From the NCBI GenBank assembly GCA_905216215.1, contig CAJMSZ010000007.1:4194-68193 (forward strand): DNA of 64,000 nucleotides, given 5' to 3'. Below are positions 19,617 to 27,776 of this stretch, one piece after another. Numbering within the stretch: position 1 is the first letter of the stretch; the number at the start of each line of letters is the position of its first letter. The translations under genes and the position numbers were made by a program. The notes beneath the pieces were generated by a model. That model was not told the DNA's origin and did no database searches. It saw nothing but the letters and a program-made list of their open reading frames with translations. The DNA comes from an uncultured bacterium. GTDB lineage: Bacteria; Bacillota; Clostridia; Lachnospirales; Lachnospiraceae.

Positions 19617-19698
19617 GGCGGTTATAGTAATTGGAAATTACAGACAGAAAAGTAACTGGGAACATAACATAAAATTAAAAAAGAAAAGGAAAAAGATA

Positions 19699-21081
19699 AT
19701 GGATAGACAAGAATTCGAAAGTATGACAATCTGCCCTTTGGACGGACGTTACTCGGGAGTAAAAGATGCACTGGCTGAATATTTCAGTGAATATGCACTG
19801 GTAAAGTATCGTGTGCATGTAGAAATCAAGTGGCTGTGCTTTTTGATTGAAAATGTGGAAAACGAGATTCTTGCAAAGTTTGACAAAGCAAACATGGGCA
19901 AGCTTGAGGCCATTGCAAAGAATTATAACTATGATTCCTTCAAGGCAATCAAGGACATTGAAGCAGTGACCCGTCATGATGTAAAAGCAGTGGAATATTT
20001 TATTGGTAATCAATTGAAAGAGATGGGCTACGACTACCTTATCAGTTTCGTACATATTGGATGTACTTCTGAGGATATCAATAATACATCTTACGCATGT
20101 ATGTTAAAGGAAGGTCTGGCAAATGTATGGATTCCGCGCGCAACAGAGATGGCAGATATTATTAACGGACTTGCTGAGGAACATAAGGATGATGCCATGC
20201 TTGCCCATACACACGGACAACCGGCCACACCGACCACAGTGGGAAAAGAATTCAAGGTATATGCATATAGAATGTATTCCAGCATTGAGAATGTGAAGAG
20301 TGTGAAGATTAAGGCAAAATTTAATGGCGCAACTGGAAATTACAGTGCAATTCTTACTGCATTTCCAAATATTGATTGGTCTTCTATGGCAAAAAAATTC
20401 GTGGAAGAATATTTGGGAGTAGAGTTTAATCCGCTTACCACACAGATAGAAAGCCATGATTACACCTGCCATATTCTGGATGGAATCCGCCATTTCAACA
20501 ATGTACTCGTTGATTTTGATGTGGATATGTGGCTCTATATTTCCAAAGAATACTTCAAACAGATTCCGGTACAGGGAGAAGTAGGAAGCAGCACCATGCC
20601 GCATAAGGTAAATCCAATCCGCTTTGAAAACAGCGAGGCAAATGTGGATTTATCAAACAACCTTTGTGTAGCACTCTCAAATAAGCTTCCAAAATCCAGA
20701 ATGCAGAGAGATTTGTCCGATTCTTCCAGCCAGAGAAACTTAGGGCTTGCTTTTGGATATTCGATTCAGGCAATCAGCGAAACGAAGAATGGGCTGGCAA
20801 AATGTGTGGTAAACAAGGAAAAGCTTGCAAGTGATTTGAATGAAAAATGGGAAGTACTGGCAGAACCAATTCAGACCATGCTTAGAAAGTATGGCGTACC
20901 AGATGCTTATGACACACTGAAAGCACTGACAAGGGGAAAGAATATTTCTAAAGAAGATATTTTGAAATTTGCAGAAGGGTTGGATATGCTTTCTGAGGAA
21001 GACCGGGATACTCTGGTTCATATGACACCAGCGTCCTATATCGGAAAGGCAGCACAACTTGCTGAGATTTCGTTGAAATAG
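19699..21081 (+). CDS. purB: Adenylosuccinate lyase
   Basis: PurB cleaves SAICAR to AICAR (whose phosphorylated form is the ZTP riboswitch ligand) and adenylosuccinate to AMP. The start is ATG 19699 (MDRQEFESMTICPLDGRY) after a purine-rich AAAAGGAAAAAG; an upstream in-frame start at 19615 would lie on the fhs terminator. The 460-residue protein is of the E. coli type. The fumarase/lyase superfamily signature is SSTMPHKVNP, and the general-acid histidine region is SFVHIGCTSEDINN with later THGQPATPTT. It fits functionally with guaB and fhs upstream. Confidence 0.95.
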   Translation: MDRQEFESMTICPLDGRYSGVKDALAEYFSEYALVKYRVHVEIKWLCFLIENVENEILAKFDKANMGKLEAIAKNYNYDSFKAIKDIEAVTRHDVKAVEYFIGNQLKEMGYDYLISFVHIGCTSEDINNTSYACMLKEGLANVWIPRATEMADIINGLAEEHKDDAMLAHTHGQPATPTTVGKEFKVYAYRMYSSIENVKSVKIKAKFNGATGNYSAILTAFPNIDWSSMAKKFVEEYLGVEFNPLTTQIESHDYTCHILDGIRHFNNVLVDFDVDMWLYISKEYFKQIPVQGEVGSSTMPHKVNPIRFENSEANVDLSNNLCVALSNKLPKSRMQRDLSDSSSQRNLGLAFGYSIQAISETKNGLAKCVVNKEKLASDLNEKWEVLAEPIQTMLRKYGVPDAYDTLKALTRGKNISKEDILKFAEGLDMLSEEDRDTLVHMTPASYIGKAAQLAEISLK

Positions 21082-21173
21082 CAGGATAGCACAGCAAATA
21101 AAGAAACGAAAAAATAAGGCTCTGTAAAGGAAAAAAAGTATAGACAGGACAGAAGATTCAGGAGGGTAAGCAC

Positions 21174-22619
21174 ATGGGTGGCTTTTTTGGAGTAGCTTCA
21201 AAAGAAGATTGCGTATTGGAACTTTTCTATGGGGTAGATTATCATTCTCATTTGGGAACAAGACGTGCAGGAATGGCTGTACACGGAAAAGACGGATTTA
21301 ATCGTTCGATTCATAATATTGAAAACTCACCGTTCCGTACCAAATTTGAAAATGATGTGGCAGGAATGAAGGGAAATCTGGGAATCGGATGTATTTCCGA
21401 TTATGATCCACAGCCACTGCTGATTCAGTCTCATCTGGGCAGCTTTGCAATCACAACTGTGGGAAAAATCAATAACGCGGAAGAGCTTATGAAAACACTG
21501 TATTCTAGCGAAAATGTACATTTTCAGGAAATGACAAGTGGACGGATTAATGCCACTGAGCTTGTGGCTGCATTAATCTGCAGGCAGCCTTCTATTTTAG
21601 AAGGGATTCGTTATGTGCAGGAAATTGTAGATGGCTCCATGTCACTCTTACTGATGACGAAAGATGGAATTTACGCAGCCAGAGATAAATATGGAAGAAC
21701 TCCGGTTGAGATAGGAAAGAAAGAGAATGCTTATTGCATTTCTTTTGAAAGTTTCGCATATGTCAATCTTGGATTCACAGATTACAAAGAACTTGGACCG
21801 GCTGAGATTGTTTATGTGACACCAGAAGAAGTAAAGACTGTTGGAGAGTCAGGGGAGGATATGCAGATTTGTTCCTTCTTATGGCTTTATTATGGGTATC
21901 CGACTGCTTCTTATGAAGGGGTCAATGTAGAGGAAATGCGATATAAATGTGGCCGCATGCTGGCACGCAGGGATGGAGATTCCATCAAGCCGGATATGAT
22001 TGCGGGAGTTCCTGATTCCGGTGTGCCACATGCGATTGGGTATGCCAACGAATCCGGCATTCCATATGCAAGACCATTTATCAAATATACCCCTACATGG
22101 CCGCGTTCTTTCATGCCGACCAATCAGGAACAGAGAAATCTGATTGCGCGTATGAAACTGATTCCTGTCAAAGAATTGATTGAAGATAAGAAACTGCTTC
22201 TAATTGATGACTCTATTGTACGTGGAACTCAGCTTCGCGAAACTACAGAATTTCTCTACAACAGTGGAGCAAAAGAAGTCCACGTAAGACCGGCATGCCC
22301 ACCGCTTTTGTACGGTTGTAAATTCCTGAATTTCTCCCGTTCAAAATCGGAGATGGATTTAATCACAAGGAGAGTTATATGTGATCTTGAGGGCAGGACA
22401 GAGGTGCCGGAAGAGGTGTTACAGCAGTATGCAGACCCGGATCATCCGAAGTATCAGGCAATGCTGGATGAAATCTGTAAGAGACTGAATTTCACCTCTC
22501 TTCGTTTCCACCGTCTGGATGATATGATTGAGTCCATTGGACTTCCACCGGAGAAGCTCTGTACCTATTGCTGGAATGGAAAAGAATGCAAAGGACATTG
22601 TTGTCACTGTAAAAAATAA
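21174..22619 (+). CDS. PurF-like amidophosphoribosyltransferase homologue lacking the catalytic N-terminal cysteine
   Basis: PurF makes phosphoribosylamine from PRPP and glutamine, using Cys1 of an N-terminal nucleophile domain. This 481-residue homologue begins MGGFFGVASKE, so the usual MCG is MGG and the glutaminase nucleophile is absent. The ribosome site CAGGAGGG directly before ATG 21174 leaves no better start. The phosphoribosyltransferase half keeps the PRPP motif LLLIDDSIVRGTQ. The C-terminus CTYCWNGKEC resembles the Fe-S cysteine pair of B. subtilis-type PurF, followed by extra cysteines (CCHC). It may use free ammonia, need a partner glutaminase, or have a regulatory or other role. 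A standard purF is presumably elsewhere in the genome. Confidence 0.8.
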   Translation: MGGFFGVASKEDCVLELFYGVDYHSHLGTRRAGMAVHGKDGFNRSIHNIENSPFRTKFENDVAGMKGNLGIGCISDYDPQPLLIQSHLGSFAITTVGKINNAEELMKTLYSSENVHFQEMTSGRINATELVAALICRQPSILEGIRYVQEIVDGSMSLLLMTKDGIYAARDKYGRTPVEIGKKENAYCISFESFAYVNLGFTDYKELGPAEIVYVTPEEVKTVGESGEDMQICSFLWLYYGYPTASYEGVNVEEMRYKCGRMLARRDGDSIKPDMIAGVPDSGVPHAIGYANESGIPYARPFIKYTPTWPRSFMPTNQEQRNLIARMKLIPVKELIEDKKLLLIDDSIVRGTQLRETTEFLYNSGAKEVHVRPACPPLLYGCKFLNFSRSKSEMDLITRRVICDLEGRTEVPEEVLQQYADPDHPKYQAMLDEICKRLNFTSLRFHRLDDMIESIGLPPEKLCTYCWNGKECKGHCCHCKK

Positions 22620-22633
22620 TAAGGAAAGACATC

Positions 22634-23257
22634 ATGCAAGATAAAGGTAAATTTATTGTATTTGAAGGAATTGACGGAAGTGGGAAGAGTACTCAGATCC
22701 GGCTTCTTTCAGAACACTTGAAGAAAGAAGGAATTTCCTGTCACACAACTATGGAGCCTACAGATGGCCCTGTTGGTTCCCTGATTCATCAGATTATGAT
22801 TGGACGTATGAAGGTGGATAACAAGGTAATCGCATCCTTGTTTGCGGCAGATCGCTTAGATCATCTGCTAAATGAGGTAAATGGTCTTGTGGCGAAGATA
22901 GAGGCAGGTACAACCGTAATCAGTGACCGCTATTATTTGTCTTCCTATGCTTATCACAGTGTGGATATGCCAATGGAGCAGGTGATTGCCATGAATGCGC
23001 CAAGCAGAGATTTGCTGAAACCTGCACTGCATATTTTTGTGGATATTGACCCGGATACAGCAGTTGCCCGTATTGCAGCAAACAGACAGCATACGGAACT
23101 GTTTGAAAAGAAATCCCGTCTTGAAAAAACAAGAGAACAGTATCTGAATGTGATGGAAAAATTACAGGGAGAAGAGAACATTGTCATTATAAATGGAACG
23201 AAGCCTGTAGAAGAAATTGCAGAAGAAGTGTGGATGAATGTGAAGAAATTCTTTTAA
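22634..23257 (+). CDS. tmk: Thymidylate kinase
   Basis: Tmk phosphorylates dTMP to dTDP. The 207-residue protein opens with FIVFEGIDGSGKSTQ, the P-loop. The DR(Y/H) substrate motif follows as DRYYLSSYAYH, and the lid region contains RQHTELFEKKSRLEK. It starts 14 bases after the PurF-like gene behind AAGGAAAG, so the two are likely co-transcribed. A strong terminator follows. It completes the nucleotide block that begins with guaB. Confidence 0.94.
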   Translation: MQDKGKFIVFEGIDGSGKSTQIRLLSEHLKKEGISCHTTMEPTDGPVGSLIHQIMIGRMKVDNKVIASLFAADRLDHLLNEVNGLVAKIEAGTTVISDRYYLSSYAYHSVDMPMEQVIAMNAPSRDLLKPALHIFVDIDPDTAVARIAANRQHTELFEKKSRLEKTREQYLNVMEKLQGEENIVIINGTKPVEEIAEEVWMNVKKFF

Positions 23258-23274
23258 TTTATGGGAAAAAGAAA

Positions 23275-23318
23275 GTCGGCAAAATAACAGAAAGAAGTTA
23301 TTTTGTCGGCATTTTTTT
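23275..23318 (+). terminator. Terminator after tmk
   Basis: A 14-bp stem with two G-U pairs (GTCGGCAAAATAAC 23275-23288 with GTTATTTTGTCGGC 23297-23310) is followed by ATTTTTTT. Confidence 0.88.
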
Positions 23319-23369
23319 GCTCTTTATTTAGACAAAATATCAGAAAATATGAAAATAAAATACAAGTAG

Positions 23370-23397
23370 TTGTAAAATCGCGGAATCGTAGTATAAT
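23370..23397 (+). promoter_or_regulatory. Promoter of the small membrane protein/permease operon
   Basis: TTGTAA (23370-23375), 16 bases, TATAAT (23392-23397). It stands about 50 bases before the first ATG of the operon. Confidence 0.65.
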
Positions 23398-23400
23398 GAT

Positions 23401-23414
23401 GTTATCGTGATAAC
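23401..23414. promoter_or_regulatory. Perfect palindrome GTTATC-GT-GATAAC at the transcription start
   Basis: The 14-bp palindrome lies 3 bases after the -10 element, right where transcription should begin. This is a typical place for a repressor operator. No regulator gene is adjacent. Confidence 0.45.
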
Positions 23415-23449
23415 TAAATGGAACAATATCATTTTGGAGGAGGGATAAA

Positions 23450-23743
23450 ATGAGGAAAGATTTTACAATTGACAAGAAGAGTATTCAGGCAGTTTTCAGA
23501 AAAGACTGCATCTTATTAGCTGTTTTTCTGGCTGCTATGTGGTGTGTCCTGATACCGGTTCTTATGGCGGTTCTTGGACTTACGGATGATGGAATTGTGA
23601 AAGGTCTGTTCATAGGCATTGCCTGTCTGAGCGGTGGTGCACTTACCTGGGCCATGCTTGCGGTATATTTTCATATTCGGAATAATAAACAGGCGATATA
23701 CACAGAAGAGCTGGAGAATCAGGCTCTGGCGGCCAAGAAGTAG
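23450..23743 (+). CDS. Small two-helix membrane protein
   Basis: This 97-residue product has two predicted membrane helices (about residues 22-44 and 52-76), a basic N-terminus and an acidic-to-basic C-terminal tail (EELENQALAAKK). No family recognised. It has an excellent GGAGGAGGG ribosome site and is the first gene of a tight four-gene run ending in an APC permease. Gaps of 17, 0 and about 20 bases point to one operon. It may be an accessory subunit of the transporter, as small helical subunits are in some sodium symporters, but that is inference from context. Confidence 0.65.
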   Translation: MRKDFTIDKKSIQAVFRKDCILLAVFLAAMWCVLIPVLMAVLGLTDDGIVKGLFIGIACLSGGALTWAMLAVYFHIRNNKQAIYTEELENQALAAKK

Positions 23744-23760
23744 AGAAGAGGAGAAGAGTT

Positions 23761-24048
23761 ATGGATGCACGAGATAAAAATAAAGGGTGGAAAGAAAAGG
23801 TTCTGCTTGTTGTAGATATTTTTTTTGTGATGGTACTTTGTCTGGTAGTTCTTCTAATTACCATGTTGATACAGAACCATCTTGGTGGAGCAGATGTGAG
23901 TGGAGGATATGAGATACGTCTGGAGACCCTCATTCCGGTTATCATCGCAATTGTAGGGTATCTGTTGTTCCTGGTAAAAGGGGGCAAGAAGGGGCTTAAG
24001 GAAATCATAGATGCAGCATATGCGGATGAGAAAGATGAGGTGGAGTAA
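23761..24048 (+). CDS. Small two-helix membrane protein
   Basis: The 95-residue protein has a basic N-terminus (DARDKNKGWKEK), a first membrane helix at about residues 13-37 and a second at about 57-72. Its C-terminus is charged and cytosolic (GGKKGLKEIIDAAYADEKDEVE). No family recognised. It starts behind GAAGAGGAGAAGAG, 17 bases after the preceding small gene, and its TAA abuts the ATG of the next. Like its neighbours it is a candidate accessory part of the permease encoded downstream. Confidence 0.65.
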   Translation: MDARDKNKGWKEKVLLVVDIFFVMVLCLVVLLITMLIQNHLGGADVSGGYEIRLETLIPVIIAIVGYLLFLVKGGKKGLKEIIDAAYADEKDEVE

Positions 24049-24195
24049 ATGAGTATTTTTGCAATTATGAACTATGTTGCCTGGGCACTTTGCGCATTGA
24101 TTGTGTTTTTGCTGGCAAAGGATATCTGGGGTGTCGAAAAGCAGCGCAAACTGGATGCGAAGGAGCAGTCTGACCGGGAAAAACAGGATTTATAG
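24049..24195 (+). CDS. 48-residue single-span membrane protein
   Basis: The ATG follows directly on the preceding TAA (TAAATG) and is preceded by GAGGTGGAG. The product is 48 residues: one membrane helix (about residues 4-23, IFAIMNYVAWALCALIVFLL) and a strongly charged cytosolic tail (EKQRKLDAKEQSDREKQ). The composition, ribosome site and position between two coding genes make a real protein likely. It is comparable in style, not demonstrably in descent, to the tiny subunits that accompany some transporters. Confidence 0.6.
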   Translation: MSIFAIMNYVAWALCALIVFLLAKDIWGVEKQRKLDAKEQSDREKQDL

Positions 24196-24215
24196 AGAGC
24201 TTGGAGGAAAGTGAT

Positions 24216-25589
24216 ATGGAAAAAGAAAAGAAAGAAACTACGTTATCCAAGGTTCTTGGACCAATGCATATCTGGGCATTGGGAGTGGGGATTGTTTTGG
24301 TGGGAGAGTTTATGGGATGGAATTATACCGTTGCAAAGGGCGGTTCTCTGGGCTCTCTGATTGCATTATGGACGGTGGCAATGTTCTATATTATGATTGT
24401 CATGATGAATACGGAAATGGGTTCTGTTATGCCGGAGGCAGGCGGTCAGTATACGATGGCGAAATATCTGCTTGGTCCGTTAGCAGCCTTTAATGTGGGT
24501 CTTATGCTGGTGTTTGAATATGCAATGCTGGAGGCGGCTGATGCACTGGTCGTAGGACAACTGTTAGAATCTCTGCATCCGGACATCAATGCACTACCAT
24601 ATATTATACTGAGCCTGTTGCTGCTGACCTATTTGAATTACAAAGGAGCTCATACTTCTCTGACCTTGAATTTTGTCATTACAGCGATTGCATTTGTTAC
24701 ATTGATTGTTTTATTATGCTCGACAAATTTCTGGGATGCACAGGCTACCCTTATAGATTTGAAGGCAATGACGGATGGACTTCCATTTGGCTATCTGGGA
24801 ATTATCGCTGCCATGCAGTTCTCGGTATGGTTTTTCCTGGGAATCGAAGGAAGCGCGCTGGCAGCAGAGGAATGTCGTTCTGCCAGTCGTTCGATACCGG
24901 TAGGAGCAATGGTGGGACTTACCACTTTATTGATTGGTGCTACGATTACCTGGTTTGTATGCTCTGGATTGGTTCCGGCAGAAGAACTTGGAATTTCTGC
25001 TTATCCGTTATATGACGCAGCACTGGCAACCGGTAAATTGTATGTGATTGTAGCTTTGTTTGTGGGAACAATTATGGCATGCCTGGCCTCTGCGAATGGC
25101 TGTATTAATGATGCAAGCCGTGCCTGGTATTCATTGTCTAAGGATAAATTGATTCCAGACTTTTTTGCAGCTACACATCCCAAATATAACACGCCGTATC
25201 GCGCGATTGTCTTTCTGCTCCCTGTTTCTATGGCATTTGCATTTACTGGAATGTTGGATCAGGTTGTCGCGTTTTCTATTTTTTCGGCACTTTTGGTGTA
25301 TGCGCTTACGATTGTGATGATGTTCCGGTTTCGGAAAATGTATCCTCTTGGAAGCATTGAGCGTGGATATATTTCACCGATTTTCCCGGTTCCTGCCATC
25401 ATTGCAGGTATATTGATTATATTTATTTTTGTAGGCACTTATCTGGGGTACTGGGTAAATATGCTGGGCGGAATTGCATTTTATTTTCTGGCATCACTCT
25501 GGTTCCTGAAGAGAAGAGCGAAGTTTATTGATAAGGAAGAATTTATAAAGGCAGGGGCTTCGAAATGGCCGAAGCCAGAGATCAAATAG
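24216..25589 (+). CDS. APC superfamily amino acid/amine permease, ethanolamine-permease-like
   Basis: The 457-residue protein has 12 predicted helices and the APC helix-1 signature HIWALGVGIVLVGEFMGWN with an unwound GVG segment. The overall pattern is closest in my reading to the ethanolamine permease (Eat) subgroup. ATG 24216 has GGAGGA 7 bases upstream and is chosen over a TTG at 24201 that lies on that site. Family knowledge supports uptake of an amine or amino acid with protons. No ethanolamine-utilisation genes are present. It is the last gene of the run with three tiny membrane proteins and is followed by a perfect terminator. Confidence 0.85.
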   Translation: MEKEKKETTLSKVLGPMHIWALGVGIVLVGEFMGWNYTVAKGGSLGSLIALWTVAMFYIMIVMMNTEMGSVMPEAGGQYTMAKYLLGPLAAFNVGLMLVFEYAMLEAADALVVGQLLESLHPDINALPYIILSLLLLTYLNYKGAHTSLTLNFVITAIAFVTLIVLLCSTNFWDAQATLIDLKAMTDGLPFGYLGIIAAMQFSVWFFLGIEGSALAAEECRSASRSIPVGAMVGLTTLLIGATITWFVCSGLVPAEELGISAYPLYDAALATGKLYVIVALFVGTIMACLASANGCINDASRAWYSLSKDKLIPDFFAATHPKYNTPYRAIVFLLPVSMAFAFTGMLDQVVAFSIFSALLVYALTIVMMFRFRKMYPLGSIERGYISPIFPVPAIIAGILIIFIFVGTYLGYWVNMLGGIAFYFLASLWFLKRRAKFIDKEEFIKAGASKWPKPEIK

Positions 25590-25616
25590 TGATATAGGAT
25601 ATAAGTACAACTTTAG

Positions 25617-25655
25617 AAAAGGCATGAATCGTAGGAATCGATTCATGCCTTTTCT
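25617..25655. terminator. Bidirectional terminator between the APC permease and EIIC genes
   Basis: A perfect 15-bp stem (25617-25631 with 25639-25653) with loop TAGGAAT, A4 on one side and T4 on the other, lies between convergent genes. Confidence 0.92.
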
Positions 25656-25670
25656 CTATAAATAAATATT

Positions 25671-26735
25671 TTATTCCAAAACTGCTCCGGAAGGAATTAC
25701 GGAACCTTCTTCTTCGCTGTTGTCTTCGTTTTCAACAACATTTGCTTTGTCGTATTTCTTGAATACGATGGAACCAACAAATCCTGCAACAGAACCACCG
25801 ATGATACCAAGTACAATTGAGATGATAACCTTCACTGGTGCGTTGAATGCAAATGGAGCAAGAAGTCCAGGAATTGGAGAAGCTGTTCCAGGTGCATTAT
25901 TGATGATACCAAGCGCTGCGGCTGCAAGTCCTGCTAATCCGCCACCAAAGAAGTTTGATACGAAAATCGGAATTGGATTTGCAGTAATAATGTTTGCCTG
26001 AGTGAGAGGCTCTAACATAACAGCGATTACGTTACTTCTATCTCCGAAATGAAGACGTTTGAAGATAAGTCCATTTGTAAAGGAACCACCAACACAAGCG
26101 ATAGACGCAATACCCATTGCAAGTCCATCAAGACCAAGCATAGCAGTAAGAGCCATGGAGCTAAGCGGTGAAGTACAAATCATCTTCATAATTCCACCAA
26201 GTAAGAATCCCATAACCAGTGGAGACTGTGTAGCGGCTGCGGAAATAGTTTTTCCGATTGTAAGTAATGTAGAGTTAACAACTGGGTCAACTGCGAAAGC
26301 AATTGCTCTTGCAAGTGGTGCCACCATTAATGCACCGGCAATTAAGTTAAGACCTTCAGGAAGTTTCTTTTCGATATAAGGTGAAACAAGACCTACAATA
26401 TAGCCAGCTACGAAACCAGGGAGAATACCATATCCTCCGCAGGCAAGTCCGGCAACAACTGCCAATACCGGGTTAGCACCCATTCCAATTGGAACTAAGA
26501 TTGCAGAGGCAACTCCGCCAAGACTACCGGCTGTAACACCAACTTCCTTAAAGAAAGCAAGTCCAAACAAGTCACCGGTAATGTAACTGTGAATTGCTTC
26601 TACTAAGAAAGAAGCGACTGCCGCATTTGCCATACCAGACATAGCGTCAGAACCTTTCGGCATTTTCATACTAAAAAGTGAAAACAGTGCTAAAACAAGC
26701 AGCAACAAAGCCATACCAGATAAAATAGTTAACAT
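25671..26735 (-). CDS. PTS EIIC-like membrane permease (PF13303-type)
   Basis: The 354-residue protein is almost entirely hydrophobic, with about ten helices rich in Gly and Ala and an acidic C-terminal tail (ENEDNSEEEGS). It resembles the EIIC_2 type of phosphotransferase permeases in Firmicutes, which often occur without EIIA or EIIB. The substrate is unknown; a sugar or organic acid is possible. It has a strong AGGAGGG ribosome site. The gene lies downstream of a two-component system on the same strand. Direct repeats in the 174-base gap suggest that system controls it. Confidence 0.75.
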   Translation of the reverse strand: MLTILSGMALLLLVLALFSLFSMKMPKGSDAMSGMANAAVASFLVEAIHSYITGDLFGLAFFKEVGVTAGSLGGVASAILVPIGMGANPVLAVVAGLACGGYGILPGFVAGYIVGLVSPYIEKKLPEGLNLIAGALMVAPLARAIAFAVDPVVNSTLLTIGKTISAAATQSPLVMGFLLGGIMKMICTSPLSSMALTAMLGLDGLAMGIASIACVGGSFTNGLIFKRLHFGDRSNVIAVMLEPLTQANIITANPIPIFVSNFFGGGLAGLAAAALGIINNAPGTASPIPGLLAPFAFNAPVKVIISIVLGIIGGSVAGFVGSIVFKKYDKANVVENEDNSEEEGSVIPSGAVLE

Positions 26736-26832
26736 AATGAAAAATCCCTCCTAAATTAACACATCATTTGTTTGATAAAGTGAAAACTCCAACAACATTC
26801 ACACAATAATCGGTTGTTGTTTCTATGCCTGC

Positions 26833-26838
26833 ATTGTA
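26833..26838 (-). promoter_or_regulatory. Candidate -10 element for the EIIC-like gene
   Basis: The minus strand reads TACAAT. The normal -35 position is taken by one of two GTTTCAAAA repeats rather than by a good -35, as expected for an activator-dependent promoter. Confidence 0.35.
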
Positions 26839-26846
26839 AGAGGGTA

Positions 26847-26875
26847 GTTTCAAAAAAATACAAAAAGTTTCAAAA
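26847..26875. promoter_or_regulatory. Two GTTTCAAAA direct repeats 20 bp apart, candidate response-regulator site
   Basis: GTTTCAAAA occurs at 26847 and again at 26867, exactly two helical turns apart, just upstream of the candidate EIIC promoter. A paired site on one DNA face suits a dimeric response regulator such as the YcbB-type one encoded next door. Confidence 0.45.
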
Positions 26876-26909
26876 CAAAAATAGAATTTTTGAAAATTAT
26901 CTAAAAAAA

Positions 26910-27776
26910 TCAACAATCCTCGCATGAAAGAACCAGTGCATTCAGAAAATTTTTGATTTTCACATTGCCATGACGTACACTTTTACCCCTGATATGGTCC
27001 ATTTCACGTCTAATTTGCTCAAAATTATATAAAGTGTTTGAATATTCTGTAAAAATGTCATTATAATAGTCTTCAATTCCGAGATTTGCCAGATTAACCA
27101 TACCCATATTAGCAGTTCTTCGGATACGCTGCTCCATAGATTTTGGGTTGTCACTGAACTGACTGCACAATTGGTTCAAAGTAAGGTCTTCCATTTGTTC
27201 GTTGTGTTCAATTAAATAATCCACAAGGGTGATAATATCACGGCTTCCTTTTTCTCCAATGATACCAAGACGCTGCAAAATAGTTTTTAATTTTGCTATA
27301 TGAGGTTTTTCAGCAGCCTCTGCGTCAGAAAGTGAAGAGGAACCCGCAATGGATGGGGTTCCTATCTGATTTGAGAAAATACTCTGCACCTGTTTTAACG
27401 TTCTATGCGCTGTAATAGATGCAGTAACAGACTTAATGACAGATTCTACTTCAATACTGTTAATTGGTTTCTGAATATAGAATTCGACACCATTTTCATA
27501 AGCCTGGGAAATCATGTCCTTGGAGGACACCTGGGAAAGCATAATAAAGGCGGTGTCCGGGAGGAGTATGCGGGCCTGTTTGACCAGGGCAATTCCGTCT
27601 ATTTCAGGCATTAAAAGATCTACGATCACAATATCAGGATGGATTTGTGTAAAATCGTCTAAAGCATCCACACCGCAGGAGGCAGTACCACACAATTCTC
27701 CTAGATTCCGGTCCCGGATGATTAATTTTAAAATATTAATAATGTTTCGGTCATCGTCGATTAAATAGAGTTTCAT
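26910..27776 (-). CDS. Response regulator with YcbB-type DNA-binding domain
   Basis: The receiver domain (residues 1-120) has DDD near the N-terminus, the phospho-accepting aspartate in IVIVDLLMPEIDG and the conserved lysine in FYIQKP. The C-terminal ~170 residues match the YcbB/GlnL type: LQRLGIIGEKGSRDIITLVDY, then an HTH-like region NPKSMEQRIRRTA. Start is ATG 27776 (MKLYLIDDDRN) behind AAAGGAG, giving 288 residues. The start overlaps the stop of the sensor kinase gene by 4 bases (ATGA), so translation is coupled. It probably activates the EIIC-like gene downstream. Confidence 0.85.
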   Translation of the reverse strand: MKLYLIDDDRNIINILKLIIRDRNLGELCGTASCGVDALDDFTQIHPDIVIVDLLMPEIDGIALVKQARILLPDTAFIMLSQVSSKDMISQAYENGVEFYIQKPINSIEVESVIKSVTASITAHRTLKQVQSIFSNQIGTPSIAGSSSLSDAEAAEKPHIAKLKTILQRLGIIGEKGSRDIITLVDYLIEHNEQMEDLTLNQLCSQFSDNPKSMEQRIRRTANMGMVNLANLGIEDYYNDIFTEYSNTLYNFEQIRREMDHIRGKSVRHGNVKIKNFLNALVLSCEDC

